From: Gibbula magus
Taxonomy: Eukaryota > Mollusca > Gastropoda > Trochida > Trochidae
Assembly (NCBI GenBank): GCA_936450465.1
Contig: OW388299.1
Span: 43,535,548 to 43,599,547, forward strand
Direction: 5' to 3'
Length of the DNA: 64,000 nucleotides
Part shown: positions 34,006 to 45,462 of the stretch, in pieces
How positions within the stretch are numbered: position 1 is the stretch's first letter
Layout of the letters: the number at the start of each line of letters is the position of its first letter
Notes under the pieces: model-generated
Seen by the model: only the letters and a program-made list of their open reading frames with translations
Told to the model about the DNA's origin: nothing
Database searches by the model: none
Made by a program: the position numbers and the translations under genes

Positions 34006-34087
34006 GCTATCATTTGCGCACAGAGCATACTTCAGTGTGAATTGCTGCGCGTTACAAGTGCATGTATTATTATTATTATTATTATTC
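34006..34087 (+). mobile_element. LINE 3' UTR and (ATT)7 tail
   Basis: GCTGCGCGTTACAAGTGCAT is followed by seven ATT units. The GCGC...AAGTGCAT..ATTATT layout recurs at the 3' ends of SINE families R and S. Confidence 0.8.
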
Positions 34088-35466
34088 AAAATATACCTAT
34101 GTTCACCCTGCAGTAAGTCGGATCTTAGCGTAAGGTGGGGTGGGTGACTTTCTAGTGCTTCGGAAGCACAGCATGGAGATTTAACTCTACATAAGCACCA
34201 TCCATTGTAAAATAAATTGTTGGAGTCACATTATGTTAAACCCATAAATGGTGTTATTATATCGAGAAGTCCTGACTGTTGCTGAAAATTATAAATTAAA
34301 TCCTAGTTCACAATATAAAGGTGATCGAAAACTGGACAATTACGCGCGCCAATTGGTCAAACGTAATTTTGGAAACTAACCTGTAACAAAGAAAAAGGCA
34401 GATGTGGGTTGGTAATGTTTAATCGGTCATATAACTTTTGTGCATATATAGTACGTGAACATGTTTACTGCACATGTAAAATGTTGTTGCTCGATGGAAA
34501 TGGAAACAAGTTATTATCATATATTTATTTGGTGATAACGGGTATGAATATTCCAGTGATATAAGCACATGTGGTCTTTCGGTACTTGTGAAAGCCAAAT
34601 TAAACATCATGAAAAATACTCAATGGCTCTTTATGACTAAAACCAAGTATCGTATAGTTTAGAGGTATATACGTAAGACATATCACAGTATCAAACTATG
34701 GATTTTGCACTCTGATATGTTACACAGTCTATGTCACACTACACTGTATGTTAACGAAGAGTTTGAAATGTGTCATTTCCGAAGCGAGAATATATGTCGA
34801 TATTAAGGCAGGACTGTGTTAAACATAGTTTGACTCTGGCACTAATATGTTTTATTTATTACTTAGGTTAATCAACACAAATTATTATCTACCTTCCAAA
34901 TCTATTCTACATTCCTCATCGTAGATGAAACGTGATGTCATGGCAATCTTACATGACGTCACGTCACCATTATGCAATGCATGATATGTTGTACTACTGC
35001 ACTGTCTGAAAAAATCTGAAAACAACATTGATGCATTTACCATCTTAGGTATTAAACACAATAATAATTATAATATTAATATAGAATATCTTTTGGTCTC
35101 TTATGCGTTTTCCACTCGTTGCATTTAATCGTTGAGGGAAGATTAGTTACACATGTAGTAAAGCCTTTGTGTTGTTTGTTTCAAAAGATATGTCCATTTT
35201 ACTTGTGAAGATTTCTTTCTCAGCCTTAACTTCACAGTCTGAGGTATAAAACTATTACACTATGCATGTCTGCGCATGCGTAGCACATTTTATGTGTTAT
35301 CTCTTCATGTGAATGATGACAACTGAGGCAAATTTGTAATGAATAAAATAACATAGGAAGGGCGAAAAGACACAAATAGAATAGATAGAAGGACGTATAA
35401 TCACACGCGTTAATAAATAGTTGATAGATAGACGGAGATGAAGTAATCATAGAAACGGGGATGATG
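34088..35466. other. Unassigned DNA; one possible micro-exon
   Basis: On the minus strand 34953-35005 lies between an acceptor-like TTTTCAGATTTTTTCAG and a GTAAGA donor. The 53-base segment has one open frame, and a CRE-like TGACGTCA lies within. No other feature was seen. Confidence 0.3.
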
Positions 35467-35468
35467 TA

Positions 35469-36000
35469 CACTGACGGGCAAAAGAAAGTATATGGATCAG
35501 TTGTATTCATATGTATAATTTTCAAAGTCAAATATCTCGAGTTTTCAACGTCGTTTTAAAAAACGGACTAGTTTGTGAAATTAGTCAAAACCATTAAATC
35601 AGTCAAAGAATACCTCTACGCGTTTTGAATTTTTTAAAATTTAAATTTAAATTTAAAATTTAAATTTTGAAATTCCCCCAAATTAATTTTGATAAAACAC
35701 AACTGTTCATCAACATATAACACATACTCTGTGTGAAAATCAACAAATGGGCTTCGTCCTGCACACATTTACAACGTTTTGAACATGGTAGGGGTCATGT
35801 TGGTGTAAATTTCATTTCTTACCTGTCTACTTTAAATAATGATGTTTTAGTTAATAAATAAAACAGTCACCAATTAAGTCATTCAATCTACTGTCGAAAG
35901 GTGTTATTGTATCTTGCCATAATTAAATGCATCTCATTTTTTAAAAATATTGAATTAATCCAAAACAAGTGAGTGTTATACTTTCTTTTGCCCGTCAGTT
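35469..36000 (+). mobile_element. MITE H1, copy c (TA target duplication)
   Basis: Left CACTGACGGGCAAAAGAAAG, right CTTTCTTTTGCCCGTCAGTT, with TA at 35467-35468 and 36001-36002. 532 bp. It holds an A/T palindrome-rich stretch near 35640 (repeated TTTAAATT). Tc1/mariner-type ends, no transposase. Confidence 0.93.
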
Positions 36001-36094
36001 TAGTAAAAGAAATGGGGTCGATGTAATCATAGAACATTGCTGGAAGAATAATATACGACAGTTTAAAAAAGTATATACTTCACATAGTGGTCTA

Positions 36095-36614
36095 CACTGT
36101 CGGCCAAAAGAAACGCCTACTAGATATCTTATCAGATATCGTATAAACTATAATGAACAGACTAGCAATATTATAGCATGATGAAGTTGCCCCATTTCCA
36201 TTTCCATATATTTGAATTTCAGAAGTTCATGCCATGAAAGAATGGCGATTGTTGAAATGAGAAAACAATAATTGTTCAGTTTTCGATCAGTGCTTGATCA
36301 GAAAAACATTTTAAACAAATTTTCAGTCAATAACGAGCAACAATACAGGCACACATTCGCATTAAAGTGATACTGATGCTACAGATGTACGTGGTTACGG
36401 TGCGAAAGTGAATCAACCGGAAATAGCCGTCTTCATTGCGTGTGGTTTTCATGAATATTATTGACTCGAATCACAGTTTTCCACGATTTCAATGGACGTT
36501 CATATTAGTTATAACTTCAGCATAACGTGGAGACCACCATTAATTATATTTCAGAAAATATTGCATCTTTCATTTTAAGGAAAATCAAGTAGGCGTTTCT
36601 TTTGGCCGACAGTG
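36095..36614. mobile_element. MITE H2 (TA target duplication)
   Basis: Left CACTGTCGGCCAAAAGAAAC, right GTTTCTTTTGGCCGACAGTG, flanked by TA at 36093-36094 and 36615-36616. 520 bp. The ends are related to H1 but the interior is unrelated by eye. No transposase frame. Confidence 0.93.
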
Positions 36615-36915
36615 TAGATCTAGTGAGCCAGTGATCAATAGGGATGGGGAAGGTGTGTTCAAGGGTTTGAACCTCCCAACCCCTTTTGAAAAAAAGTATG
36701 TGAATTTGATGGACCCCCGGGGTGAACACCCTCCCATGGTTGTCAGTGTGTTGATCCGACCTATATTCGTTTGTAGATTATATAATATATATTAATATGT
36801 AGGAGGAACAACGCTATGGACACAGAGACAGACAGACAAATTAAATTTGAGTTAATGAATTCGCTAGTCTAACAAACAAAAATCGCTATATCATGTCTAT
36901 TTAAAAAAGACTTAC

Positions 36916-36989
36916 CGGTTTACTTGGAAGAATTAGCTGATTCGGCTGTTTTATCTTTGTCTTAGCTCTCGTCTGTCGCAAATTAGCAT
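36916..36989 (-). CDS. Probable internal coding exon, unknown gene
   Basis: Minus strand, 74 bases. The acceptor TTTTATCTTCTTTCAG is a long pyrimidine tract ending in CAG, with CATTAAT 20-25 bases upstream as a plausible branch point. The donor is GTAAGT, an exact consensus match. Only one of the three frames is open through the exon; it encodes 24 residues beginning ANLRQTRAKTK and ending LILPSKP, rich in Lys, Arg and Gln. The exon would start after the first base of a codon and end on a codon boundary. The protein is not recognised and no partner exon is certain. It falls between MITE H2 and a tandem repeat, in DNA not matching any repeat here. Confidence 0.38.
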
Positions 36990-37009
36990 CTGAAAGAAGA
37001 TAAAACATT

Positions 37010-37430
37010 AATGTAAATGTGACATATATTTGGTGAAATTAGCATGTATAAATTGGAAGATATGCTCCGACATCACATTCTCATTGAACAACTGTTTAGT
37101 CACGTATCCATGGAAACCGCCAAAAAATATAATTCAAATATGGATGTTACACTCAGAAAGCTAATCTATGGATAATGGTTGACATATGTACCAAGTTTGG
37201 TGAAGCTACCATGTATAGTTTTGGAGATATTCTAGACAAGTAACCGTTTAATGCGTGTTTCCATGGAAATATTAAATTGGTACATAGGTATATCCTAAAA
37301 AGGCATTTCTATGGATCATGGTTGAGATGTCACTTTTTGTGTGCCAAGTTTGGTGACGTTAGCATGTATAGTTTGGGAGATATAACCGGACAAAATTCCA
37401 GGACGGACGGGCGGACGGACGGGCAGATGA
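37010..37430 (+). repeat. Degenerate ~160-bp tandem repeat ending in (GGAC)n
   Basis: The motif TTTGGTGAAATTAGCATGTA and its variants occur at about 37029, 37195 and 37348, each followed by TATA..TTGGGAGATAT. The last unit runs into GGACGGACGGGCGGACGGAC. Confidence 0.75.
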
Positions 37431-38430
37431 AAATTAAACTTGTATTATATAATTGGTCGTTAGTTTTAGCATGTCGATGATTATGGAGGCGTCTTTCCAG
37501 GGCACTATCTAAATCAAAATGAGCTAACAAAAAAGTTCCCTCATTTACAGGATATTTAACCCAGCTTTTCTAATCTGTTAAATTGCAATGATTAGCTCGA
37601 CAATTTCATTAATAAAGTAATTAAGCTTCACTACGTTACACATATAATGTGTAACGAAGTACAACTAATTCTAATGAGACTGGTAGCACGGTTGCATATT
37701 GTCTATGAAGAAGGGGAGGTTACTCCATCCATTTTGTGAATTCAAAGTTGAGTATTGATATTATAATGGCTACAATAATGTCCAAGCGACGTTCAAAAAT
37801 AAATACTTATTTACATGTATGTTCCTGTAACCATATCATATAGTGGATTAATATCAATCATAAAACATTTAATAACCCTCACTTTATTCTATTTCCCTAA
37901 AAACTGTTTAGTATACAAATCGGTTTACACGTACGGTGTGTTTTAAAAATGTACGCTGCAGTTGCCATCTCAAGGAAGGTATAGTCATGTCAGTAAAGCG
38001 AGAAGCACGTGCAAAGCTTGCTGTCCGTGCAGCACGATGAAATGTACAAGATATCGTACTTCTAATCAACATTACGCCGGTTCTGAACAGATGCAACCAC
38101 GTGCAATTGGGTCAAGACATGTTCGCCGAGAATTCATTAAAAATATAACTGATATAGAGACAAAAAGAAATGTCTCAAATATTACAAATATTTCTAAACA
38201 TGACAGTGAGGAATATTTTGCAATGAACATGCAAGCCTACCATCAAAGTGACATGTTTATGTAAACATCCCCCATCGGTGAAATATGCATCAGTTTCCTG
38301 CGTGAATCACGATAAATCGTTGACGCCTTCCGGAAAGTTATACACTTGATTATTCTGTCATCCAGACTTAACGCGACGATTAAAAGCAGCCTTCTTAAGT
38401 CTAGAAAATGTTGGCAAGTCTATATTAACT
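37431..38430. other. Unassigned DNA
   Basis: Short frames only; the 100-codon plus-strand frame at 37962-38264 has no recognised domain. Confidence 0.3.
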
Positions 38431-38504
38431 CATTCTCTTCCCACAAAGGTTATTCCCTTCAGATTCCCGATCCTAACTTCTGTTTTACAAATTTACTGAA
38501 TTTC
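38431..38504 (+). repeat. Fragment of MITE family E (one arm)
   Basis: ATTCTCTTCCCACAAAGGTT then CCTTCAGATTCCCGATCCTA and CTGAATTTCTCG match the left arm of E copy 1 at 55.3 kb. It is truncated by, or joined to, a partial family A copy. Confidence 0.7.
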
Positions 38505-38516
38505 TCGAATCCAGCA

Positions 38517-38719
38517 TTTGAAATAATAAATTGTGTTCACTTTAAAATGGCCGACATGCAATTTTTGCGTTATAACCAACACCGTTATTACAACTACGGA
38601 TAATTGGTGTGTGTAATAAGATGATTTACAAATTACAAATATAAATGACATAAACTATCATTATAAATTGGAAATTTGAAAAAATAAATTTGCAATAAAA
38701 CGTGCTACTGCCCCTTTAA
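38517..38719 (-). mobile_element. Family A MITE, copy 9 (partial)
   Basis: Only the half from AATAATAAATTGTGTTCAC to CGTGCTACTGCCCCTTTAA is present. The other end is missing at the junction with the E fragment. Confidence 0.8.
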
Positions 38720-40200
38720 AAAAAAGTCTTCGATTCATGTCAAGTTCTTACACGTCACTTATTGCAGCGACATAGCAATTTATCTGATTTTAAGTATGCG
38801 ATATTTGGACTTGCAATACATCTTTTTAGTTTTCACTAAACTCACGTACAGATAAACGTCACCAACAAACGTTAATCCACGGGTGATAAAAACGACTGAA
38901 ACAGAGTTACACCACGTCTCAAAAATGCAAATGTCAGTACATCTTTACAAAATATATGCTTATCAAAAATATTAAAATAGTTGAAAGTGTGTTGAATGAC
39001 ATTTAATTTGCTCGTCAGTTTTACTTTTTTCCATCAAACCAAAAGTTAAATGGTACAGAGGAGCACCTGAAGATAATATTAGATAACATTTGAAATTATT
39101 TTTCAAAATTACCATGATTGTTATTGAGCTGAATGTATTCGTGATATGTTGTATGAATATATCATTTTCATAATTTACTTTCTCATTCCGGTCATCATAA
39201 TAAAATTAATAAATTTCTCCGAAAGGCAAAATTCTAAACATGTTTATAACTCAATTGAGTTATAAATCTTCAAAACTACATGTAGGTTTAACAAAACATT
39301 TTATTGACGCTTCATATATTATAGAATTTCGTCGGTACTTCCTCCAAAATGAAAATTACATAAAAAATAAATTTGAGTATGTTACGCCAAAAAATATTTT
39401 GTGAATATTAATCGACCAATGTCATTTTTACATACTATACTAATCTGAACTGAACCTTGATTAACCCAGACTGCCAACTGCAGCATACGAGGTACATTCT
39501 TACATATACTAGCTAATACAGATACACGTAATGGTTATGAAACTTTTTTCTTGAAGAAATTCATATTAACAACAAATATTTTGAACGACAAAGGTAGCTT
39601 TGGCATATTCATATATTAGGCCCATTTGCCTGAAATTCTTTTTTTTTTAAAAAAACAACAGAAGAATAATTAATAAATAGGAAGTATAATTTCCACATCC
39701 GATGTTATGTGTCTGCTGAGGTAATCTAATGATATTTGAATAAGGAATTACACTTATTCACAAATAAAACAGTATATGCAGTTTAGCATCATGGACATTA
39801 ATCAACCGATTTCAGCCCGTGTCGTTTATGAAGAGTGCCGTGGCAGGATGGGATAATTCTATCACAGTGCTAACACATGTATAAATGTATTATATGTCAT
39901 TTGATATTTTCCTATGTATTTTGTTTATTATATGTTCAAGTTACTTAGTTTAATTCTCATATGACACTGTCCATTTGTTTCTTGTAGTTATCACCTGGGG
40001 CTATCGCCAATCTGCAGGTTTAATGGTTTATGCTTCAGTGATTATCTTTTCTTTATTGTAGATCACTTTAGGCATTGTAAATACACCAATTGTTTTATTT
40101 AGAAATAGGGAAGTATCTTGTCAATCAGACCTTATGGTGACATTCTATTTGCTTTGGGGCTCTATAGCCATTAGTCCTATGAATCCCTTAAATTGAGCCT
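38720..40200. other. Unassigned AT-rich DNA
   Basis: No supported feature. Confidence 0.3.
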
Positions 40201-40205
40201 TCTCA

Positions 40206-40289
40206 GTTACAACAGGAGTAAGATAGAACGAGAGAGGAAGGGAGAGAAAGAAGATAGAACGAGATAGTAAGAAGAGAAGGAGACAGAAT
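40206..40289 (+). repeat. Purine-rich (GA) tract
   Basis: About 84 bases that are almost entirely A and G on the plus strand, with an imperfect repeat of AAGATAGAACGAGA. Such tracts can form triplex DNA; this is inferred from composition only. Confidence 0.7.
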
Positions 40290-40489
40290 TAGTTATGGCT
40301 CCCATAGCATCAGGCTAATTCCCTGGGATAAACGACGCAGACAGGCCTTGGCTCGCTGGATGGTAACGCCTATTGCCTTGCGCGCCGGCGCCCACTTTGA
40401 GTTAATTCTCCTAACGACAACCTAACACAGAATGAACATTCATAGATAGATAGACAATACTTTATCGCCTGTCGTTGGGCTGGAGGTGT

Positions 40490-40737
40490 TGAGGCGAGTT
40501 GAGGTTTAACGTCGCTGTCAAGAGTACTTCACTTATATCGCGGCTGCTAGTATTATGGCAGGGAGAAAGTCCGCAATGTCATGTGAATATGCATTGCGGT
40601 GAAACCTGCAAGCATCGGCTGGAACTAGCGAACCATAGGTGGGACTACGCTAAAATTCAATGTAGCATTGCACCCAAACTTTACTGCATGTAGAACAGTT
40701 CTCTACTGCAGACAAAGTTGCCGTGCCCCTGGCGGGA
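40490..40737 (-). mobile_element. tRNA-derived SINE, family T, copy 3 (head lost)
   Basis: Minus-strand copy from the GAGTTGAGGTTTAACG tail end through TGCGGTGAAACCTGCAAG and AACAGTTCTCTACTGCAG to CCCTGGCGGGA. The tRNA-like head is absent. Confidence 0.85.
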
Positions 40738-42038
40738 CATAGGACTGAACTAAACAAAATTCTCCGAAACAACTCTTTTCCTTATAAACAACAATATGGT
40801 ACAAACAATTAAAATATGGAACCCAAAATATCCCTCTGTCTAGACTGGTCGCCAATTGAATATTTTGCTCTAAGGTCTGGAGGACAGACTAGGCGTAGCG
40901 CCTGAACTGAACAAGACCCATTTGTCGAAGAAAAAATAGTGTATGTTTCCATGGCACTGCAGGTAAACGAATCATGTTGTTATTGAAGAGATGTTTGTTA
41001 GCGACCTATATTTAGCTGCGAAGCTACCCGAATTTCGCCCGTTAATGACTTGAATATAAGGGCATTGTTCGTTAAACGAATGTAGACAACCAACACCGTA
41101 TGGAATGCTTACCCTTTTACAAATTACTCAATGACGTCATCCGAGTATTCTCTCGTTCAATTACCTTCAGTAACGGATCAATGCAACTCGGGGATTTTTG
41201 CCATTAAAAAAATTAACTGTTTGATTAAGGCATCTCTTTGAGTATGCGCCGATACTCCATATAAGGAATGAGCAGTTACGAGGAAAAGTAGGTAGTAGTT
41301 ACATTAATGTGTCATAACGATCATATGTGAATTTCGATTATTAATACCGATAACAGCCAGACTAATCATTAAATAATTTGAATCAATCTTAAAGCGTCAA
41401 GACAGTTTTTCGTTAGAAATTCACGTGAATATTATTGAAGTTTTAACTAATAGTTTCTCGTTGTCGCTCGCCAAATCGATGATTGCGCTGAATGCTTCAA
41501 TTAATTGTAACAACATCGGATTAGTTCAGCAACAGCAACCTGTCGTAGTTCAGAGGCGTCCCAAATTAATTACATGAATGAAACTTTCAGATCGCAAGAC
41601 TTTAAAGAAATATTTTTTTAGTATTTTGTTTTATCCCCGAGGAAGTCTATTATGACGCCATGTGATTTCTCTGTTGTTCATTACCTCGAGGGTTATTATG
41701 AAGTAATTGAATTTAATCAAAACATGTATCACGCCTCAAAGACATTCTCGCTTCCGTAACAAGCAATTTATTATTACTCATCTTGCACGACCGAACACAG
41801 TAAGATAAAATGAGATAAAGTTCACTGTGTGCCCTGGAAATGTACATTGAGTTTCAGGTGATTTAGCATTATGATACCAATTCAATATGTCATTTATGAG
41901 ATAATCGTCATGTTTAGTATTAAATGAAATTCAGGTGTGCCATGTCATTATCTTTATGAATATTTGTTTCAATAATAACATGCAATATGTTACCATTGAT
42001 TTTAGTGATTTTACTCAAAATTTGCACAGTCAAGTGTC
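40738..42038. other. Unassigned DNA
   Basis: No supported feature. Confidence 0.3.
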
Positions 42039-42215
42039 TGAAAGGCACTGTAACACGTACGCTTTTCTTACTGAAATAAGTGTTCTCACAAAAATATAAA
42101 TAAGTGTTATCAATGGCTAAATAATACTACTGAATCGATGGAAGAGTTTTGAAACGAATGTACATGCTTCGGTTACGCTATGCCAGTCTATTTCCCGTCG
42201 AGCGGCCTTTTTAAT
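42039..42215 (-). mobile_element. Family B MITE, copy 4 (truncated)
   Basis: GAAAGGCACTGTAACACGTA, GTGTTATCAATGGCTAAATA and GAGTTTTGAAACGAATGTAC match B copies. It breaks off soon after GTCGAGCGGCC, at the central palindrome. Confidence 0.75.
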
Positions 42216-42559
42216 GTGTTAATGAGCTTATTATGACATTACCTATGAAATATATTGGAATTTCGTAATGTGTTATAAAGATTAACCCACGGTCTATGTG
42301 TCATACGATTTTTATCAAATGAATGTAAATATGTATATTACCTGAGCAAGTGAACATGAGTTGTAAAAGTCGTTAAAAATATGTTCAAGCATTTTCGCCA
42401 AAGGTAACTCCACTCAGTACAAGAATCGGAGAACTAAGCAGAGTTATCTTTTGGGGAAGAGCATGATTTGCAACTGTAAAACGTCTTTAATATACTTTCT
42501 TTAATGATATTTAACAAAGACAGTGATAATTTAATGCACTAATGTTCATACAATGAAGA

Positions 42560-42720
42560 GACGAAACGGGCTAAATTCCACGTGCAGATCATGCAATCAC
42601 GGACCGTTTCGAATCTAAAACATCCAATCGCACGTGCATCTCGTGCAGACCCAAAGGTTCTGTTATGTCGAGAATAAAACCGCACGTGCAACTCATGCAG
42701 TCAGTGGAATGTTGTTCTGT
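42560..42720 (+). repeat. 52-bp tandem repeat with CACGTGCA, three units
   Basis: CACGTG occurs at 42579, 42631 and 42683, exactly 52 bp apart, each followed by CA..TC.TGCA. CACGTG is the canonical E-box for bHLH factors. A related ACATGCAAATCATGCAGTCA occurs at ~31456. Confidence 0.8.
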
Positions 42721-42842
42721 CCTCAAGACCCGAGAGCAAATTATTCAATTGAAGGCAAGCCCAGTCTAGAAAATAATAACAAGTCTCAATGGATTTGTTC
42801 ATCGATATTTAAGACATATTGTATATGAATAATAATAAATAT

Positions 42843-43093
42843 GCCTGATTCTGCACACATTTGCAACATTTTAAACATGTTGGTCATGTTGGTGTAAATT
42901 TCATTTCTTAGCTGTGTCGTCATAAAAGAAAGATAGTTTAATTAAGATTTAACCACATTCACCAATTCATTCATTCAAACTACTGCAGATAATTATTATT
43001 GTATCGTGCCATAGTCACATGCATCTGATTTCTTTTAAAATATTGAATTAATCGAAACCAACTGAGGCGTGTAGTTTCTTTTGCCTGGCAGTT
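42843..43093 (+). mobile_element. MITE H1, copy d (truncated)
   Basis: ATTCTGCACACATTTGCAAC, CATGTTGGTGTAAATTTCAT and TATTGAATTAATCGAAACCA, ending TTTCTTTTGCCTGGCAGT. The left half is missing. Confidence 0.75.
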
Positions 43094-43239
43094 CGTACCG
43101 TGAGAATAGGCCTTTAAAATAATTATTATGAATGAATCGAAGAAATAATCAATTGTGTCATTCAATTTGTTTAGAAAAACTGATTTATTCCCTTTCCTGA
43201 ACAGGACGCACTTGATCATGTAATAACTCATTCATTTTT

Positions 43240-43526
43240 TTATATTTATATTGCGCAAGTTATCCACGAATGCATACTCAATGCGCTTCACATTATTACC
43301 CTGACGGAATTGTACTTTCGAAGCTGCCGAAAGCGCTACACGAAGTCATGTACATCCGCTTTTCAGGTACCCAATTGGACTGAGTGCAATGTGGATGAAG
43401 TGCTTGCCCAGGGACACAACAGAGTATGAGAGTAAGGTCACAAAGTGTTGGTGACTCAGCCGAGAATCCAAACCCGGGCCTTTGGCGTGAGACGTCAGCA
43501 CGCTAACCACTACACCACTGTGCTCC
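43240..43526 (-). mobile_element. tRNA-derived SINE, family S, copy 2
   Basis: Minus strand: GTGGTGTAGTGGTTAGCGTG head, a mutated box B (complement ATCCAAACCCG), body through AGCGCTTTCGGCAGC and the tail region ending GCGCAATATAAATATA. Confidence 0.8.
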
Positions 43527-43551
43527 ACATTGTCCATTTCATTTATTGGGT

Positions 43552-43774
43552 CAACTTTCAAACGCAAAGCATAACTCTTGCCAGTCTCCATTACTCGCTG
43601 ATTTAGGCATTGCGGTATTTCCCTCGCTATGTCGTGCCAAGATAGTGGATCGCTTCACCTGAAATGCATAGTGGGGCCCCAATTTCCTAGCACAGATATC
43701 TAAAGAAATACTGCGAGGTCTAAATCAGCCAGTAATGGAGACTGGCAAGAGTTATGCCTTGCGTTTGGTCGTTG
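43552..43774. mobile_element. MITE family F, copy 2
   Basis: CAACTTTCAAACGCAAAGCA at the left; GTTATGCCTTGCGTTTGG followed by TCGTTG at the right. 223 bp, the same length as copy 1. The flanks TTATTGGGT and TCATGAGGT match at 6 of 9 positions and may be a decayed target duplication. Confidence 0.88.
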
Positions 43775-43787
43775 TCATGAGGTTAAA

Positions 43788-44054
43788 TGAGGTGAGTTGG
43801 GGTTTAACGCCGCTTTCAAGAGTATTTCACTTATATCACGGCTGCTAGTAATATTGCAATGAGAAAGCTCGCAACACCAGATGACTATGTATTGCGGTGA
43901 AACCTGCGAGCATCGGCCGGAACTAGCGAACCATGGGTGGTCATTGAAATTCATGATAGCATTGCACCCAAACCTTACTGCAGTACAACAGTTCTCTACT
44001 GCAGAACTCTTGATCTGAAATCGAACGCGCTAACCACTGAGCTATTGCGCCCCT
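43788..44054 (-). mobile_element. tRNA-derived SINE, family T, copy 4
   Basis: Minus-strand copy with the tail GAGGTGAGTTGGGGTTTAAC at the left and the tRNA head end GGGGCGCAATAGCTC (complement) at the right. Box B is deleted in this copy, as in copy 1. Confidence 0.85.
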
Positions 44055-44613
44055 CATTCATGAGAAGAGTTTCCCTAATAAACAAGATATTAGCCCTGCT
44101 TGGTGTGTGAATTCTGTGTAATTAATGCTCTGGAAAACGCATTTGGCAGGAGTGAAGCGATGCACGCGCCTACCTTCCAGTAATTAACATCGAGTTAAAT
44201 GATAAACATTCATAAAAACGGAGAAAATTACAAGCAACTCGTTTGAAGTGGATGCAAATGGCGCGAATCAAGTGACATCACATACCACTTTAGTTTCAAT
44301 TAACTGATTATTTATTATTTTACAAATTTTCACTCTATTAATATCTTTCGAATGTGTTCTCTCCGTAACAAACGTGAAACACTACGCCGATAATGTTTAT
44401 GGTAACAAGGATTTAAATATGAGCAGCAAACCAATAGTTTTGATTTTATTCTTTTAGTTTTGAATTGATTTATTGATAAGAAATTAATGAAAATTACTCA
44501 TCTTGAATGCATTGTTTAACTTGTTAGGCCAGGAAAACTTAATTCCTTGATGTACAAATGTTGGGGTCTAAAGGCAGGAAGCAAAAGAAAAAAGAACAAA
44601 AGCAACTTTGATC
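44055..44613. other. Unassigned DNA
   Basis: No supported feature. Confidence 0.3.
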
Positions 44614-45462
44614 TTAAAGAGCCATCAAGGATGTTGATGAACATATCGAAAAAATTCCAAAAATCTATCTCCGGGAAATAAATATACTTAATTTTTCCCA
44701 ATTTTGTTCAACCTAAAATAAGCCGAGAAATTGCATTAATTAGTAAAGGTGTTTTCCAGTCTAAATATAGATCAAGTCTATTATTTTCAAGCGCAAAACA
44801 TTATGGTCTAGCTCACACACAGTAAACAAAGACACGAAAGAATAAAAAAAAAATATGAGCAATGAAAGAAATCGAAATATATAATTTTTTGGCGGTTATT
44901 TATTTACAATTTCATTTAATTATGTATTATGTACACAGATATTGGAATAATTGCTTTACCAAACTAGGTATTTTTCTTGAATTTTATAATTAATGAGAGT
45001 AAAAATTTGTTATAATTTGCTGGTCTTATCTCAATCAAACGTACATTAAACAGGCAAACAAATTTATATTCTCAGGACATTTAGAAACGTTGTTTGTAAA
45101 GCAATCGTCACATTCAATAATGTGTGACAAGGGTAACTTGCAAGAGAGACACGTGCAGCACATGGGTTGTTATGGCGACTTGCGCTAGAGACGAGCCTTC
45201 ACGCTTCGGAAGCGCTAACTGTTTGTGTAGTACGTTTTACGCAAAAAGGGGATTCTGTTTATATGACGTCAGATGCCCTTAGCGCGCTACTCGAAGAGGT
45301 TCTTCTCTTTGAAACCAAATTGCATTACATTGTCATGATATGAAAATTATTTAACATATGCCATGTTGGAGATAAAAGATTTCTCTGGCGAATGACGTTA
45401 TAAGTATATTTTCCAAAACATATTTTTAATTTGAAACACTAACATCCTTGATGGCTCTTTAA
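44614..45462. mobile_element. Element I: 849-bp TTAA-ended TIR element
   Basis: Left TTAAAGAGCCATCAAGGATG; right CATCCTTGATGGCTCTTTAA, a perfect ~22-bp inverted repeat including TTAA at both ends. The interior contains GTTTTCCAGTCTAAATATAG, an inverted match to part of element V. No transposase frame. Confidence 0.88.
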
